Of a stretch of DNA of 64,000 nt, positions 23,830-36,570 are shown piece by piece. Under the pieces are notes generated by a model. It had not been told where the DNA came from, searched no databases, and saw only the letters and a list, made by a program, of their open reading frames with translations. Both the position numbers and the translations under genes were made by a program. Each line of letters begins with the position of its first letter. Positions within the stretch are counted from its first letter, which is position 1. Source of the DNA: Dasypus novemcinctus. Taxonomy: Eukaryota; Chordata; Mammalia; Cingulata; Dasypodidae. Where the stretch lies: assembly GCF_030445035.2 (NCBI RefSeq), contig NC_080677.1, positions 114,569,263 through 114,633,262 on the forward strand. Direction: 5' to 3'.

Positions 23830-23990
23830 ATGGCTATCATTCTTTACATTTGTACTCCACTTTAGTTTTCAGAGCCTCACAGCCACCTGAGGTGGGTATA
23901 ATGATCTTGGTAGCAGAGATAAAGAAACAGGCCAAAATTGGTTCTGCAATCTTCCCGAGGCCTCATAGTAAGTAAGTGGTAACAGTTTTC
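23830..23990 (-). repeat. MIR relic
   Basis: Antisense MIR-like text with gaggtgggtataatgatctt, gataaagaaacaggcc and a decayed aggcctcatagtaagtaagt. Boundaries approximate. Confidence 0.55.
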
Positions 23991-24439
23991 GTTGTTTCAT
24001 ATCAGGTCCTGTCAGCTAGATACTGGAAATCATGAGCTTATTTAGAAATTTTCATTGTAAGCCTATCACAGCAGAGCATGACATTCGTTTATACTTACTT
24101 CCAAGATTATTCGGTGTATTACTGATCAGTGAACTCTAGATTTGGAAGGAACTTTAGAGGTCACCTATACCAATCTCTCAATTGGCAAAAAATTCCCTTT
24201 ACTAATCTTTGGTCATGTTGAGTCTTCCTTATTTGAGTATCCTTTGAATTTCTTCCCATAAGTCTTAGATCTCCTTAATGGGGGCCTGCAGAAAATGTCT
24301 AATTCCTCTTCTTGTCAAGAAGCCTTCAAATGTTTGTGGATGGTCTCCTCTGAGACTTTTCTTTTCTGATCTAAGAATCCCAATTCTCTTAAGTTCTTGT
24401 TCTCTTTTCTTGCCCAGCAGCAGCAGTAGGACATGTTAA

Positions 24440-24665
24440 TAATTGCTAATGGTTATGGAGTGGGTAAAATGCTAAGTAATTTACCCCAATTATCTCATTT
24501 AAACCTCACTACAATTCTGTGATGACAGGACACACTCTGCTATCCTGATTTGACATAGGAGGAAACTGAGGTTTGGAGATTTAAGTAACTTGCTCAAGGT
24601 CAACCAGTTGGTAAATGGTGGAGTTGGGAATTAAATCCAAGCAGTGTGATTTCATCACGCTCAGT
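24440..24665 (-). repeat. MIR relic
   Basis: Antisense MIR, well preserved: attatctcatttaaacctca, aggaaactgaggtttggaga, taacttgctcaaggtcaacc and gggaattaaatccaagcagt in order. Confidence 0.8.
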
Positions 24666-25046
24666 CTAAACCAATCCTTATAAACACTCTTCTGTTTTTT
24701 TCCTACACTCTTCCCCTATCCAGCCCAAGGCAAAAAAATCTTCAAAAACTAAATGGACAGTGTGTGGGCTGGTAATCTAAGACCAAAATCCTACTCTTGA
24801 TTACCAGCTCATGGTGACTGGGAGCAGGTCAGATCAAAACTGCTACTTATTATTCTTGTTAAGTACATCCATCCTATTTTTAAAAATATATGAAAAGTTC
24901 ATTTTATTACACCCTTTGCTTAGGAGGATGCCAGTGCCCTTGAAAATTCTCCTCACAAGTATATATGCTCATGTTTATAAAATATTTCAACTAGTGTCTT
25001 TACAATCAGAGATTTTAAACACAGCTATATGATTACAATAGCTAAT

Positions 25047-25078
25047 AAAATACTACTACTACTATTATTAATAATAAA
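25047..25078. repeat. Trinucleotide simple repeat (ACT/ATT)n
   Basis: Short imperfect run of tac/tat triplets passing into taa triplets. It is about 30 bp. Confidence 0.7.
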
Positions 25079-25669
25079 GATTGCAAAAATGAAAGCCTCT
25101 GTCTTAGCAGGCACCAAACCTGAGCAAGTACCTGGGTTCAACACCCTACTTACCTACTTGAGTATTTGATAAACAGTCTAAGCTTAATTAAAATCAGTGC
25201 CTCTTTTATAAAGAATTAGTGGATAACTGTCTTCCACAAGAATGAGTAAAATGGAGTTTGACAGTGGTTCTGCTGGTGTGTCTACATCCTCCATGATTGC
25301 CACTGTGCACCATTGCCCTTGGGATTAAATACAATTCCTCACAGCTAGCTTTTAGGCTATGAACCATCAGGCCCCTGACCAATTCACAAACTTCATCTCA
25401 TGTCACTTGCTTCCTTATTCATTGCGCATCAGGAAACATGGTTCTGCGCTCAAGCCCTGCAATGTGCTCCAAGTTCTTGCATTAGTCCCTTCATTCACGT
25501 TGTTCCCCCTGCTATTGGTGCTGGCATGGCTGATCCTTGTCCTACAGATTTAGGCTTGTACGTCACTTCCTCAGTGAAGATTTTTCTTCCAATGATTGAG
25601 TCATTCATTCATCAAATATCCGCGGTGGGAAAATCAACAGAGGAAGCACAAGATGAAACGGAGGAAATT

Positions 25670-26040
25670 TGAGTATATTATTTTGAGTGAAATAAGCCAG
25701 GCACTAGAGGACAAATACTGCATGGTCCACTGATATGAACTAAATACAATGAGTAGACTTGTGGAGTTGGACTATGAAGTGTAGGTTGGTGGGAAATGGA
25801 ATATGGAATGAGAAGGTGTAGATGATGCTGGATGTATGTAGAATGTTTAATAAGGTCAAATCTAAATATGTGGCAATGGTTGGACTTGATGGAAACACAT
25901 TATAATGAATGTAACAAACATTTTTAATTTATGGATGTAATAGTGACTGAACCGAGTAGTCTAGGGAGATTAATTTGGAATGTATAACAGAAACTTTGGC
26001 AGTAAAGGAGGATTGTGATATAAATATGATTAAGCATTTT
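25670..26040 (+). repeat. L1/HAL1 3'-end fragment
   Basis: Contains gagtgaaataagccaggcac and acaaatactgcatgg, the same text as the HAL1-like element at about 10730-10770, followed by 3' UTR-like sequence. 5'-truncated and diverged. Confidence 0.55.
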
Positions 26041-26299
26041 TTTCTCCTGATTTTTTTCATTAATAAGGCGACCTTGACTATGTCATTTAACTAATCAGTG
26101 TTCATCTATGTATCTCTCTGAACATTAGAGGAACAACTGAATTGGTAGTTGGAATTAGATGAAATAAAAGTGCCTGGACAGAAATTTTTAGGAGTTATGT
26201 TTCTGTAGCCATTGAGCTGTCTTTTTCTGTCATTTTATTTTTTTTGAATTAGAAATAAAGTTATCTAAAAAATAATTTTTAATGTCAATGTTGAGTATT

Positions 26300-27570
26300 T
26301 TTTATTATCTTTTTTTAAAAGATACATCAAACAAAATGTTACATTTAAAAAAAAAGAGGTTCCCATGTACGCCACTCCCCACATTCCCCACTCCTGCCAC
26401 ATTGACAACTTCTTTCATTAGTGTGGTACATTCATTTCATTTGATGAATACATTTTGGAGCACTACTACACTGAATGGATTATAGTTTATGTTGTAGTTT
26501 ACACTCTCTCCCAGTCCATTCAGTGGGTTATGGCAGGATATATAATGCCCTGCATCTGTCCCTGCAATATCATTCAGGAAAACTCCAAGTCCCGAAATGC
26601 CCTCAAAACACACCTCTTTTCCCTTCTCCCTGCCTTCAGCAACTCACATGGCCACTGTCTCCACATCAATGACATAATTTCTTCCATTGCTAGAGTCACA
26701 ATAATTCTATAGTAGAATACCAGGAAGTCCACTCTAATCCATATTTTATTCCTCCATTCTGAAGACCCTGGGATGGCAATGCCCACTTCACCTCTAAATT
26801 GAAAGGGGGCTTAAATCCCACATGGCTGATGGATGGGATTCTCCTACTTGCAGTTGTAGGCTCGCTCAGTTCCTTGGTGTGGTGGTTGACCATCCTCACC
26901 TCCTTGTTAGTTGACCTGGGTAAGTCCAACTAACTGAACAGTAGGTGTTGTAACTCTGCTTGGGCTAGGGGCCCAGCTGGCACATGGTCAGTCCAGAGAT
27001 TCAAGTTTCCTTGGTATACACCCACCCCAGTGCCAACAACAGGTTCAGTAAAAGTGACAGAAGATGCATGTGTAGAGAAGTCACATCTGAAACCAACTCC
27101 ATCACACTCAGGAGCACAAATTCCAAAGCAGGGCCCACTGGCAGGGCACTGCACTCCAGAGCCATCTGCCATGACTGTAGGACCTGGATGTTTCTGTAGC
27201 CCTCAGGAGCACTGCTACCTGAGGTTGTATTTACTTTGGCTGTTTCTGAGATCCTGCTGAGACATGCGTAAGTACAACACCTCTGATGACTTCCCGACTC
27301 ATTTTGAAGTCTCTTAGCCATATAAACTCATTTTTCTTTACCATTTCCCCCTTTTATTCAAGGTCTTTTTCTAGTTGCATCACTAGCTGGTGCTTGGTAG
27401 TAATCCCTCGGCACCAGGGAGGCTCATCGCCAGGAGTCATGTCCCATGCTGGGGGGAGAGCAATGCATTTATATGCTGAGTTTGGCTTAGAGAGTGGCTA
27501 CATTTGAGCAACATGGATGTTCTCAAGAGGTAACTCTTAGGCACCCTGCCATGCCGAGTATTTATGAGTA
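26300..27570 (-). mobile_element. L1-type 3' UTR, reverse orientation
   Basis: The T-rich left end (26310-26360) is the reversed A tail. The region around 26450-26850 is homologous to the plus-strand copy at 60634-61618 (both carry tggagtgggcat/gaagtgggcat, the cagtggcc block and a ttggagcactac/gtagtgctccaa block). No ORF2 reading frame is attached. I infer an armadillo L1-lineage 3' UTR, 5'-truncated. Confidence 0.6.
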
Positions 27571-27689
27571 AACAAATCAGAGTGCCTGCTCTCCATGACC
27601 TTACATTTTTTACATTCTGATGTCCTGATGAAAAGCACTTTTTCAATTGTACACTCAAATCATATACTTTTCTTTAAAAGAACTATCAG

Positions 27690-28540
27690 AATTATTTATA
27701 TAAGTATTTTAGTTTTATTATACCTGAATATATTTTTCATGGTTAAAAAATAATATAGAGATAATGCAAGATATCTTCCTTGATGCTCCCTTCCTCTTCC
27801 CAGGAGGTAATTGCTATTATCATTTTGGCACAAATCTTTCCAGACCTTTGTCTATGCATTTACATACATGTAGGCACATATAATAACATGGCTTTGTTTA
27901 GGTTTTGTGTTTGTCTAATATAAATGGTAAGATATTGCATATATAGGTCTACAACTTATTTTCACCCATATGTTTTGCAAATCTTTCCTGTTTGTACACA
28001 TAAATTAATCTTACTTTAACTTCATAGTATTCCACAGTATGGATGGCCTACACATGAGGTTTTGAGGTACATTCAGCCTGTTTTCATTTATTTTTCCTCT
28101 TATATCTTATAAACTATGCTATAATGAACATCTTGTGTATACCTCTTTGTGTTGAAGTGAATGGGCAATTTCAATTTTGATATTACCAATGTGTTCTCCA
28201 AAAAAAGCTTCATCAGTTTATAATCACAGAAACAGTACATGAGACACCCTTTTTTTCCTAAGTCTTACCAATCTGTTTTGTTTTTCCCAGTAATAAGAGC
28301 AAAACAGTTTCAGTAAGATTCACTATCTTTTCATAAGTTTATTGGCCATCTGCATTACATTCTCTGTAAATTGTCTTTGGACATTTTTTAATTGATTTGC
28401 CTTTTTAAAATTCATTTGTAGGCATTCTTTATATAAACTAGATATCAATCCTCTTTCTATTACACATGTTGCAAACATTTTCTCCCAATTAAACTGATTT
28501 AATTTTGTGGTGTTTTGTCTTATGGAAGTCTTAAATTTAG
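27690..28540 (-). repeat. Ancient L1 (L1M-type) 3' UTR, reverse orientation
   Basis: Text such as tagtattccacagtatggat, ctatgctataatgaacatct and tccaaaaaaagcttcatcag follows the antisense of mammal-wide L1M 3' ends. Heavily diverged. Confidence 0.55.
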
Positions 28541-29579
28541 GCTTAGTAAATTAACCAATAGTTTTCTTTTGAGTCTTGTGTATTACTTACAAATGCTTTC
28601 CTTACTCCCAGGTGATAAACACATTCTACTGCATCTTTTGCCATAGCTCTATATTTATTGCTGGACTGTTTGTTTAATGCCTCCACCACTAAAGTATGAG
28701 CTCTAAGAAAGAGGGAACCATGTCTATGTTGTTTCCAACTATATCCCTAAAGTATATCTCAGTGACTAATAAGTGTTTATTGAGTGAAACAAAAGATGAC
28801 TTGGATATTAACAAAAAACTACAGATACCCTTAGAAGAAAATCACTACAACAGAATTTGGTTGTTGTGACTTTTATGAAATGTGTTCTATTACTTTCTGT
28901 TAAATTTTTCACCTGGTTTGGAATCCTGGTTATTGCCAACTTCTTCAGTGATCTCAAAATAATGATGAAATCTTTAATTTCAAAGAAACTTTAGGAATCA
29001 TGGAGGGATCCAATTTCTTAATTGGTGTGACATTCCCCTGTAAGGCTCTGTCCTCTGACAATAGGCTGTGTAACTTTTGTGTGCACAGATTCATGGCCAC
29101 CAATCCCTCTCCCAGGAGGCTAATATCATTGTTGAAGGGCACCCCTTGCTGTTGACCTTTCATGGGCCTAGACCTCATGGTGAACACTTTGATATCTTTA
29201 TCCTCTCAAAGCCCCAATCCTGTGATTTTCTGCCCTTTCTATTTATTCAAAGTTCCTGATAACTTTCCCTACCTTCTTTCCTCCTACTCTAAGACTGGTA
29301 AGCATTGCTGGGCAATATTGCAAAATCATTCTCATTGAGCCCATTTCATATAGATGCTAATCTCAACTAGCCCCTTGTTCTTTGTTTAGCACTCTATACT
29401 TTTACTTCCTGTTACATTCCCTAAAGTTTTTTTTTTCACATTCCTGAAAGTTTTAGTTGCACATTTTGTATGTTCTCAAGTTTCAAATTCCAATTTCACC
29501 TCTAGCACCCTCATTATACTGAGCTGATAGATTTCCTTAACATTTCTTGTCTTTACCTCTCTATCACTTCTTTTGCTAC

Positions 29580-29950
29580 TATCTTGAAGGACAAATCCCT
29601 CTTTCTACGACTAAATTTCTACTTGTGTGTTCCTGATTCCATTCAATTCAGTTTCCTTGTTCAAATTTACTCTTTCAAATACATAATTATGTCATGTCTG
29701 ACAATATGCTTGTGAAGTCTTTCTTTAAAAAAAAAATTTTTCCTTTACTCTGCTTTTGTCTCTCAAGCTGTGTTGCCACTCTCCCTTTATCTAACTTCTT
29801 CAGAATACATTATATCTTATTCTTTACCTCCTAGTCATTTTTAATTCTTTAACCTACTGCAGCTGGTTTCCTGTATTTCCACTGGATTAGAACCATCCCT
29901 TTGAAGGTCATTCAGTAATAATTTAATAGCTTCTCCCCATTCAAAGCTTG
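29580..29950 (+). repeat. L2-like relic
   Basis: Pyrimidine-rich text with ctgcagctggtttcctgtat, attagaaccatccctttgaa and ggtcattcagtaataattta resembling a sense L2 segment upstream of the RT block. Family call tentative. Confidence 0.4.
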
Positions 29951-29989
29951 TTTCTTTCCTTTCCTCCTTTTTTCCTTCCTTTACTCATT

Positions 29990-30400
29990 CCTTCAAAGCA
30001 AATGTCAGAAACTATGTTAGGCTCTTGGTATATACAGACGAAAAGAAAGGTCTCCCCCTTTCAAGGAAGCTACAGTATACAGGGAGGCAAGCACAAGTGG
30101 AACTACAATGAAGGAGGAAGACAGGTGCCAAAAGGAAGTCATATACATAAGGTACAAAGAGAGGTAGAACCACCAAAGTCTGCCTAGAGATGAGAAAAAG
30201 CTTTAAGTAGATTGCACTTAAATTGAGAAGACTGCCAGGTGAAGCTAGGAATGGTGTGCATTCTGGGTCGATAGAACAAATAAGCAAAGGAACTGAGGCA
30301 CGGTTCCTTACATGAAACAAGGAACATTATTCTGTCTGTTAGGAGATGGGGCACTGGGTACCATACCAGCAAAACCTGGTGTTGAATATAAAGATATGGG
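29990..30400. repeat. Ancient interspersed repeat relic
   Basis: Resembles the ancient repeat at 14380-15330, with a degenerate aggcacggttccttacatga block near the end. Family not resolved. Confidence 0.35.
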
Positions 30401-30450
30401 AGGGGATAATTCTTGGAGAGTGTTGACAGGGAAATAACAAGATCATATTA

Positions 30451-30878
30451 TTATTACTTTTTAAAGATTTTTTATTTATTTCTCTCCCCTTCTCCACCCC
30501 AACCCCCTCATTATCTGCTCTCTGTGTCCATTCGTTGTGTGTTCTTCTGTGACTGCTTCTATCCTATCAGCGGCACCAGGAATCTGTGTTTCTTTTTGTT
30601 GCGTCATCTTGCTGTGTCAGATCTCTGTGTGTATGGCGCCATTCCTGTGCAGGCTGCACTTTCTTTTGCGCTGGGAGCTCTCCTTACCGGATGTGCTCCT
30701 TGCGCGTGGGGCTCCCCTACATGGGGGACACCTCTGCATGACACGGCACTCCTTGTACACATCAGCACTGAGAGTGGGCCAGCTCACCACATGGGTCAGG
30801 AGGCCCTCCCTGGGTTTGAACTCTGGACTTCCCATGTGGTAGGCAGACGCTCTATCTGTTAAGCCAAATCCGCTTCCC
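30451..30878 (-). mobile_element. DAS-type SINE
   Basis: Reverse copy with the T-rich tail at left and the head ending aagccaaatccgcttccc at right. A perfect 17-bp target-site duplication ataacaagatcatatta is at 30434-30450 and 30879-30895. The 149-codon open frame across it is an artefact of the SINE. Confidence 0.95.
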
Positions 30879-31664
30879 ATAACAAGATCATATTAGACTG
30901 TTCAACCACAGGTGCTATCTTGTCTGTAGACAATTGATCACTAGCTGCATACTGTACTACCCTCTGCATCACATTTCTCAGATGCCTTCCAACAGAAACA
31001 CCGTTTAGATCCTGCCAATGAGAGACACTTATGTGAAATATGAAAGGTAGAAGAGAAGCCATAATTTCAGAGGCAGCAGCTGTGGGCAGTTATGTGGTGA
31101 CTGATGAATGTGGGATTTTGCTAGGTGCTTCCTGGAGTCCTTCCAAGAACCACTAGCTTGGTGCTGCAGGCAGCAGAGAGCTCCTTGGTGAAGTCTTTCC
31201 TATGACTCCTGCACTTCCAGATCCCCTAAAAGCCAGTAGAGGTTTTCTTCATCTTTTTCCCCCCAGCCCTTCTTATGGTTGTTAACTCCCTTCCTTTTAA
31301 ATATCTTTTGTTTCCTGATGAAATTCTGAATACAACATTAAATTTGAGTAACTCCTGTCCTACAGTGACACCACACAGTCAGTTCTACCTCATTTCTGAC
31401 CACTCATCTCTATTTTTCCCAAGGCTCAGACCTCATCTCCTCTGTAAAGATAACTCCAAAATTATTGGATCTACCTCTGCCCTCTCTCCTAAGTACCACA
31501 CCCAAGTTTCCAGCTACTTCCTGGACACCCCTACCTGGATGACTTGCTAGAACCTCAAACTTAAGTAATAAAAAAATTAAAAATATTGCTTTTAAACTAA
31601 TTCCTTTTCATGATTCCACAATGTTTTAAAAACGATACAATTATCTCACTTATCGGGTTCAAAA

Positions 31665-31810
31665 CTTCCGTCATGTGTTTTACTACTATTTACATAAAAT
31701 ATTTACTGAGAGCCTACTATTTGCCAGGCCCTTTGCTACATGCTGGGGATATAATGGTTAACAAGATAGATGTGGTTTCTGCTCTCAAAGAGCTTACAGT
31801 CCAGTTCAGC
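31665..31810 (+). repeat. Ancient repeat relic
   Basis: Carries gagcctactatttgccaggc, tgctggggatataatggtta and caaagagcttacagtccagt, a common ancient mammalian repeat motif order. Subfamily not resolved. Confidence 0.5.
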
Positions 31811-32497
31811 ATCCAGGAGATATCTAAGAAGGTTCTGAAATTGTTTTTCTTCTATTCCTTACCTATAGCCAACAACTTATCAAAATTCCCCAGAACTTCT
31901 GAAATCTCTCATGAATTCTATCCTCTTTTTTCCACTCTGAAATCTCCTGTGAATTCATTCCCCCTTTTTCCATTCCTAAACCCCTTATCAGCCAGTAACC
32001 TTCACCTGGATTATTCCTCTAGCTTACTAACTGGACTTTTTTGTACCAAAGACACTTTATATTTGATAAAACACACATATGTACATACAATATTTTACAG
32101 GTGATTTCAGGGGATCACTGACAGTCCCTTTGGAGATCTTTCATTGACCCAGTGTCTCTCTCATCGTCACCATTTCTGCCTAGGGCTGTATATTTGTAAG
32201 CAAAATCAGATCATGTCTCTCCCCTGCTTGGAAAGTGTCACTGGCTTATTTATAACAAAATAAGAAATAATCCTTTTGGACTTCTTTCTCTCAAGTCCTC
32301 TACATGAACCCCATGTTCCTTCCAAACTGAGATGCAATGCTAAATATGCCTTATGTATTGTCAACCTGATGCCTTTCTTTGCTCAGGATGTATCCCTGTC
32401 CAAGTCTAAGCTTATCCAAAACTCTAACTTCTTTGCACTACTTTGATGTTTTGTACCTCTGGCACCCACATTCAGACTGGTTTTAGAGCTAACAATC

Positions 32498-32947
32498 TCT
32501 TTTAGGTAGTGTTCTCCATGGAAACAGAACTGACAGGATGTATCTGTAAATATTATGAGAATTTTGTAAGAATTGTCTCACACGATTGTCAGGATGTTCA
32601 AGTCCAAATTCCACAGGGCAGGTCACAAGCTGGGAACACCAGTGAATATTTTTTATGAATTCCCCAGGAGAAGCTGGCTGGCCAAAGTGGAGATGGAAAT
32701 TCTCTCTTTTGACTGCTGAAATCATCGCTTCTCCTTTTAATGCCTTCAACCAATTGGATGAGATTTTCTCTCATTGTTGAAGGAAATCTCAGGAGATGGT
32801 AGATAAAATCAGCCACAGATGCAATCAACTTACTGATGATTTAAGTTCACAAAATATCCTCATGGTAACATTTAGGGCAATGCTTGCTTAACTAAACAAC
32901 AGGATACCATCACCTGAACAAGGTGACACAAGAACTTAACCATCGCA
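32498..32947 (-). repeat. ERVL 3' LTR
   Basis: Begins TGCGATGGTTAAG on the minus strand and ends near 32498, about 450 bp. Preceded on the minus strand by the purine-rich aaagggtggatt, a plausible polypurine tract (32948-32959). Same family as the solo LTR at 18258-18694. Confidence 0.8.
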
Positions 32948-33539
32948 ATCCACCCTTTGTCAACTTGGCAGCCATACACATCACTTTAAATCATACTTTA
33001 TCTCTAAATAGAAACAATAACATTCACATTTTCACCTGACAATACTCAGCTGTCTTGTGTACAAAAGTAAATAAACTAACTTTACTCAGAATAGTGTGAA
33101 AGTCCTCGGGTAAAATCCACACTTAAATGTGATATCCTGTAACTTAAATACTGCAACATGAAGCTAATGAAACTTATGTCATATGATAAGGGGATAAGAT
33201 AGGGAAGAAAACAGGTATTTGCTTTATGTACATATACAAACATATGCATAACAAAATCAGGAAGAATTATTCATAACCATCAGAGGCCTCATTTTTATAA
33301 CTTGTCCTGTGGTCATAGTTTGTATTTATCACTACCTTCTTCCACTACTTATTCCATATTTTCTTAATTCTCAGCAAACACCTCAGCTGGCCATGGTCTT
33401 TCATTCTTGAAGTTTCTAGACTATTGGTAGTTGGATTGCCAGTACTGGGTTGTTGGAGTTTTCCACTGTCTTTAATCACAGGGCATGACAGTCCTAAGAG
33501 ATGCCCTAGGGGATCTCCTATATTCCAGGCAAACATTTT

Positions 33540-34290
33540 TTAAGTTGTATTAAGTCGTATTTCTCCTTAATAGTCAGAATCAGTCATGCCAGCCAGTACA
33601 GAAATTCCCTTCTTTGCTTATTGATTCAGAGGCATGGGGAGCCTAAAGTGATCAGATGGCAGTATTAACTTTCAGTTGAATAGATCGTTGTGTCTCCTGG
33701 TGGAAACACTTCTCTTTGTGGAATTTAGACTTGCAGACCAGCAGAGCTTAAGATTGCAGGGACAGGAAGAAAAATTTCCCTAGTGGATCACTAGGCATAA
33801 GAGTGAGTGGTGCTATCCCATTTCCACCCCTTAATTCCAGGACCCGTAAATCCTGGCTATGGGAAAAACAGCACTATAGAGTAGATGTTGATTTAGATCT
33901 TACACAGCCTCCTGGAGAACATTACCCCAGCCCTGCAAGGTATTGCCACCTAGTTGGCACAACAATTGAGTCTTCAAAAGGCCATTTCATTGTTCTGTCA
34001 ATCTAGCTGCTTCAGGATGATGGGGAACATGGTAAGACCAGTGAATTCCATAAGCACGTGCCCATTCTTGTACTTCATTTACTGTGTAAGTGGGTTCCTT
34101 GATCAGAAGCAATGCTGTGTGAAATACCATGATGGTGGATAAGGCGTTCTCTAAATCTACAGATGGTAGTTTTGACAGAAGCGTTGTGTGCAGGAAAGGC
34201 AAACCCATATCTGAGTATATGTCCATTCCAGTTAGAACAAAACACTGCCCCTTCTGTGATGGAAGTTGTCCAATGTAATCAACCTGCCAC
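33540..34290 (-). pseudogene. ERVL integrase remnant
   Basis: A minus-strand open segment at 33987-34226 matches the retroviral integrase core region: the block EWARAYGIHWSYHVPHHPEA is recognisable near its end. The region that should hold the second catalytic aspartate reads IKEPT, so that residue appears lost or frame-shifted. Downstream sequence to about 33540 is probably the C-terminal part. Not functional. Confidence 0.75.
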
Positions 34291-34299
34291 TAGGTAGCA

Positions 34300-35700
34300 G
34301 GCTGATCACCTTGGAAATGGTGCCATGTTGGGAACTGAGTGTTGGTCTCTGTCACTGATGGATTAGGCATTCAGCAGTAGCTAAAGCTAGGTTGGCCTTG
34401 GTGAGTCCATGTTGCTAGGCCCATGCAGGACCTCCATCCCTACCATCATGGCCACTTTGTTAATGAGCCCACTGGGACGTGACAGAAATGGTTGGAGAAA
34501 GAGGCCAACTGATATCCAAAGAAGGGGTCGTATTATCCATTTGATTATTACAATCTTCCTCTGCTGAAATCACTATCTAGTGAGCATTCACATGGGATAC
34601 AAATATCTTCATATTTTTTTCCCAGTTAGGTCTATCCATATACCCTTTCCCCAGACCTCTTCATCACCAATTTTCCAATTATGTTCCTTCCAAGTCCCAT
34701 CCAGCCAAATCATCAATCAGTATACAATCCCACTGCCAGCCATTACTCCTTCCAAGCAAAATGAACAACCATGTGCCCTGCTCGAAGTTCCATCTATTGG
34801 AAGGATTTCCTTTCATCACTGTCATTCAGGGATCTTCACAAAAGGGGCTGCAGTGCTGCAGCTGTCCAAGTTTGGGTGGAATCTGCATATTGTGCAGAAC
34901 CATCCATAAACCATGCCCAAGTTTCTCTTTCTCAGTCAACTGATTGGAAGGAACTCCCCAGGAGGCCACAGCCATGGGCTGAGGAAGAAAAGGTAATGTG
35001 GCAGAAATGGGGACCATGGGCATTTGGGCCACTTCCTCATTAACTTACTTGTGCCTTTAGGACTTGCTCAAGCCCTATCTTGCACATACCACTTCCACGT
35101 TATGATGGAATGCTGCTGTGCACACTCAACTTTATGATTTGGTGAGGCAGACAATGCCCAGCTCATGACAGGCAACTCAGGCATCATGGTAACTTGGTGG
35201 CCTGTGGTTAAGCATTCAGTCTCTACTAAGGCACAGTAGCAGGCCAAGAGCTGTTCTCAAAAGGAGAGTAGTTATCTGCAGAGTATGACAAGGCTTTGCT
35301 CAAAAATCTAAGGGTCTGTGTTGTGTTTCTCCTTTGGGTGCCTGTCAAAGGCTCCAGCACCACTGGATCTGCTGTATCATATGGAGGAAGTGGCAGAGCA
35401 GCTTGCACAGCAGCTTGGATCTGTCACAGAGCCTCCTCTTGTTCCAGTTCCAGCTCAAAACTTCAGGTCACTTGGTAAATGGGCCAAAGTAGCACACCTA
35501 AATTAGGAATATTTTGTCTCCAAAATCCTAACTAGACATTGCACCCCTTTTTTGGTTATAGAAGGGACAAGCTGATCATTCACTTTAAAAGGGATATCTC
35601 AACATGCTCCACACCCCTGGACACCTTGAAATTTCACTGAGGTGGAAGGCCCCTGTATTTATGTTGGATTTATCTCCCATTCTCTGACACACAAATGACT
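34300..35700 (-). pseudogene. ERVL RNase H and connection region remnant
   Basis: Lies between the RT and integrase remnants on the minus strand. Fragments near 34826-35032 fit a frame-shifted RNase H start. No open frame longer than about 70 codons survives. The call rests mainly on position. Confidence 0.55.
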
Positions 35701-35727
35701 TCCTAATAAGTCTAGAGCAGTTGCCAC

Positions 35728-36266
35728 TTATTGCTCACTAGGCCATATCAACATGATATCATCAATGTCATGGACCAGTGTGATGCCCTGTGGGAGGAAG
35801 AGAAGATCAAGGTCCCTGTGGATTGGATTATGACATAGGGCTGGCGAGTTGATATACCGCTGAGGTAGGAGAATGAAGGTATATTGCTGGATTTGCCAGC
35901 TGAAAACAAGCTGTTTCTGGTGATCTTTGCTAAGAGTAATTGAGAATAAAGCATTTGCCAGATCAATAGCTGCATACCAGGTACCAGATAATGTGTTGCT
36001 TTGCTCAAACAATGATACCACATCTGAAACAAAAGCTTCATTTGGAGTCACCACCTGGTTTATGATAATCCACTGTCATCCTCCAAGGTCCATCTATTTT
36101 TCTGCCCAGGCCGAATAGGAGAGTTGAATGGGGATGTGGTGAGACTCATCATGACTGCATCCTTTAAGTTCTTGATGGTGGCACTAATTTCTGCAATCTC
36201 TCCAGGAATCTGATATTGCTTTTGATTTACTATTTTGCTAGATATGGGCAGTTCTAGTGACTTCAC
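35728..36266 (-). pseudogene. ERVL reverse transcriptase remnant
   Basis: Two overlapping minus-strand segments (36060-36266 and 35728-36054, different frames) cover the RT fingers and palm. The first includes QIPGEIAEISATIKNLKDA. The second has the palm motif AIDLANALFSITLSKDHQ. The catalytic YxDD box reads DIDD at 35758-35769, so the usual tyrosine is replaced by aspartate. At least one frameshift lies between the segments. An ERV-L family member is indicated by the PBS and the RT text together. Confidence 0.85.
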
Positions 36267-36489
36267 CTGGCCTTTCCTAACATAATAGCTTTCACTCCAA
36301 AAGCCAGGGAAACAATGTGGGTATTCTCTCAGGTGCTATGTCTATTTCAATTACACATTCCAGAACTGGGGAAATAACTACAGAAGGGGTCCAGAGACCC
36401 ATTGTGAGATGGTCTGCGCTAAAACTCCAATGATCACCTGATTTTCAAAAGCCCCTACTCTGACTGGGGTACCACAGGGACATTTTGGG

Positions 36490-36570
36490 TCTCCTGGAAT
36501 TAATGTCACATCCAAGCCAGTGTCTAATAATCCCTGACATGTCTGATCATTTCCTTTTCCCTTTCCCCAA
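36490..36570 (-). pseudogene. ERVL protease active-site remnant
   Basis: The minus strand encodes LLDTGLDVTLIPGD, a retropepsin-like active-site segment with the DTG triad at 36516-36524. The usual residue after the glycine differs from the typical Ala/Ser. Located directly upstream of the RT remnant, as expected. Confidence 0.7.

Noticed and set aside
31610-32104. 164-codon open frame on the plus strand
   Set aside because: It overlaps an ancient repeat relic, has no recognisable domain and is probably a chance opening.
32960-33540. Possible dUTPase or env region of the ERVL provirus
   Set aside because: No motif of either could be seen; the only open frame (33345-33536) has no recognisable signature.
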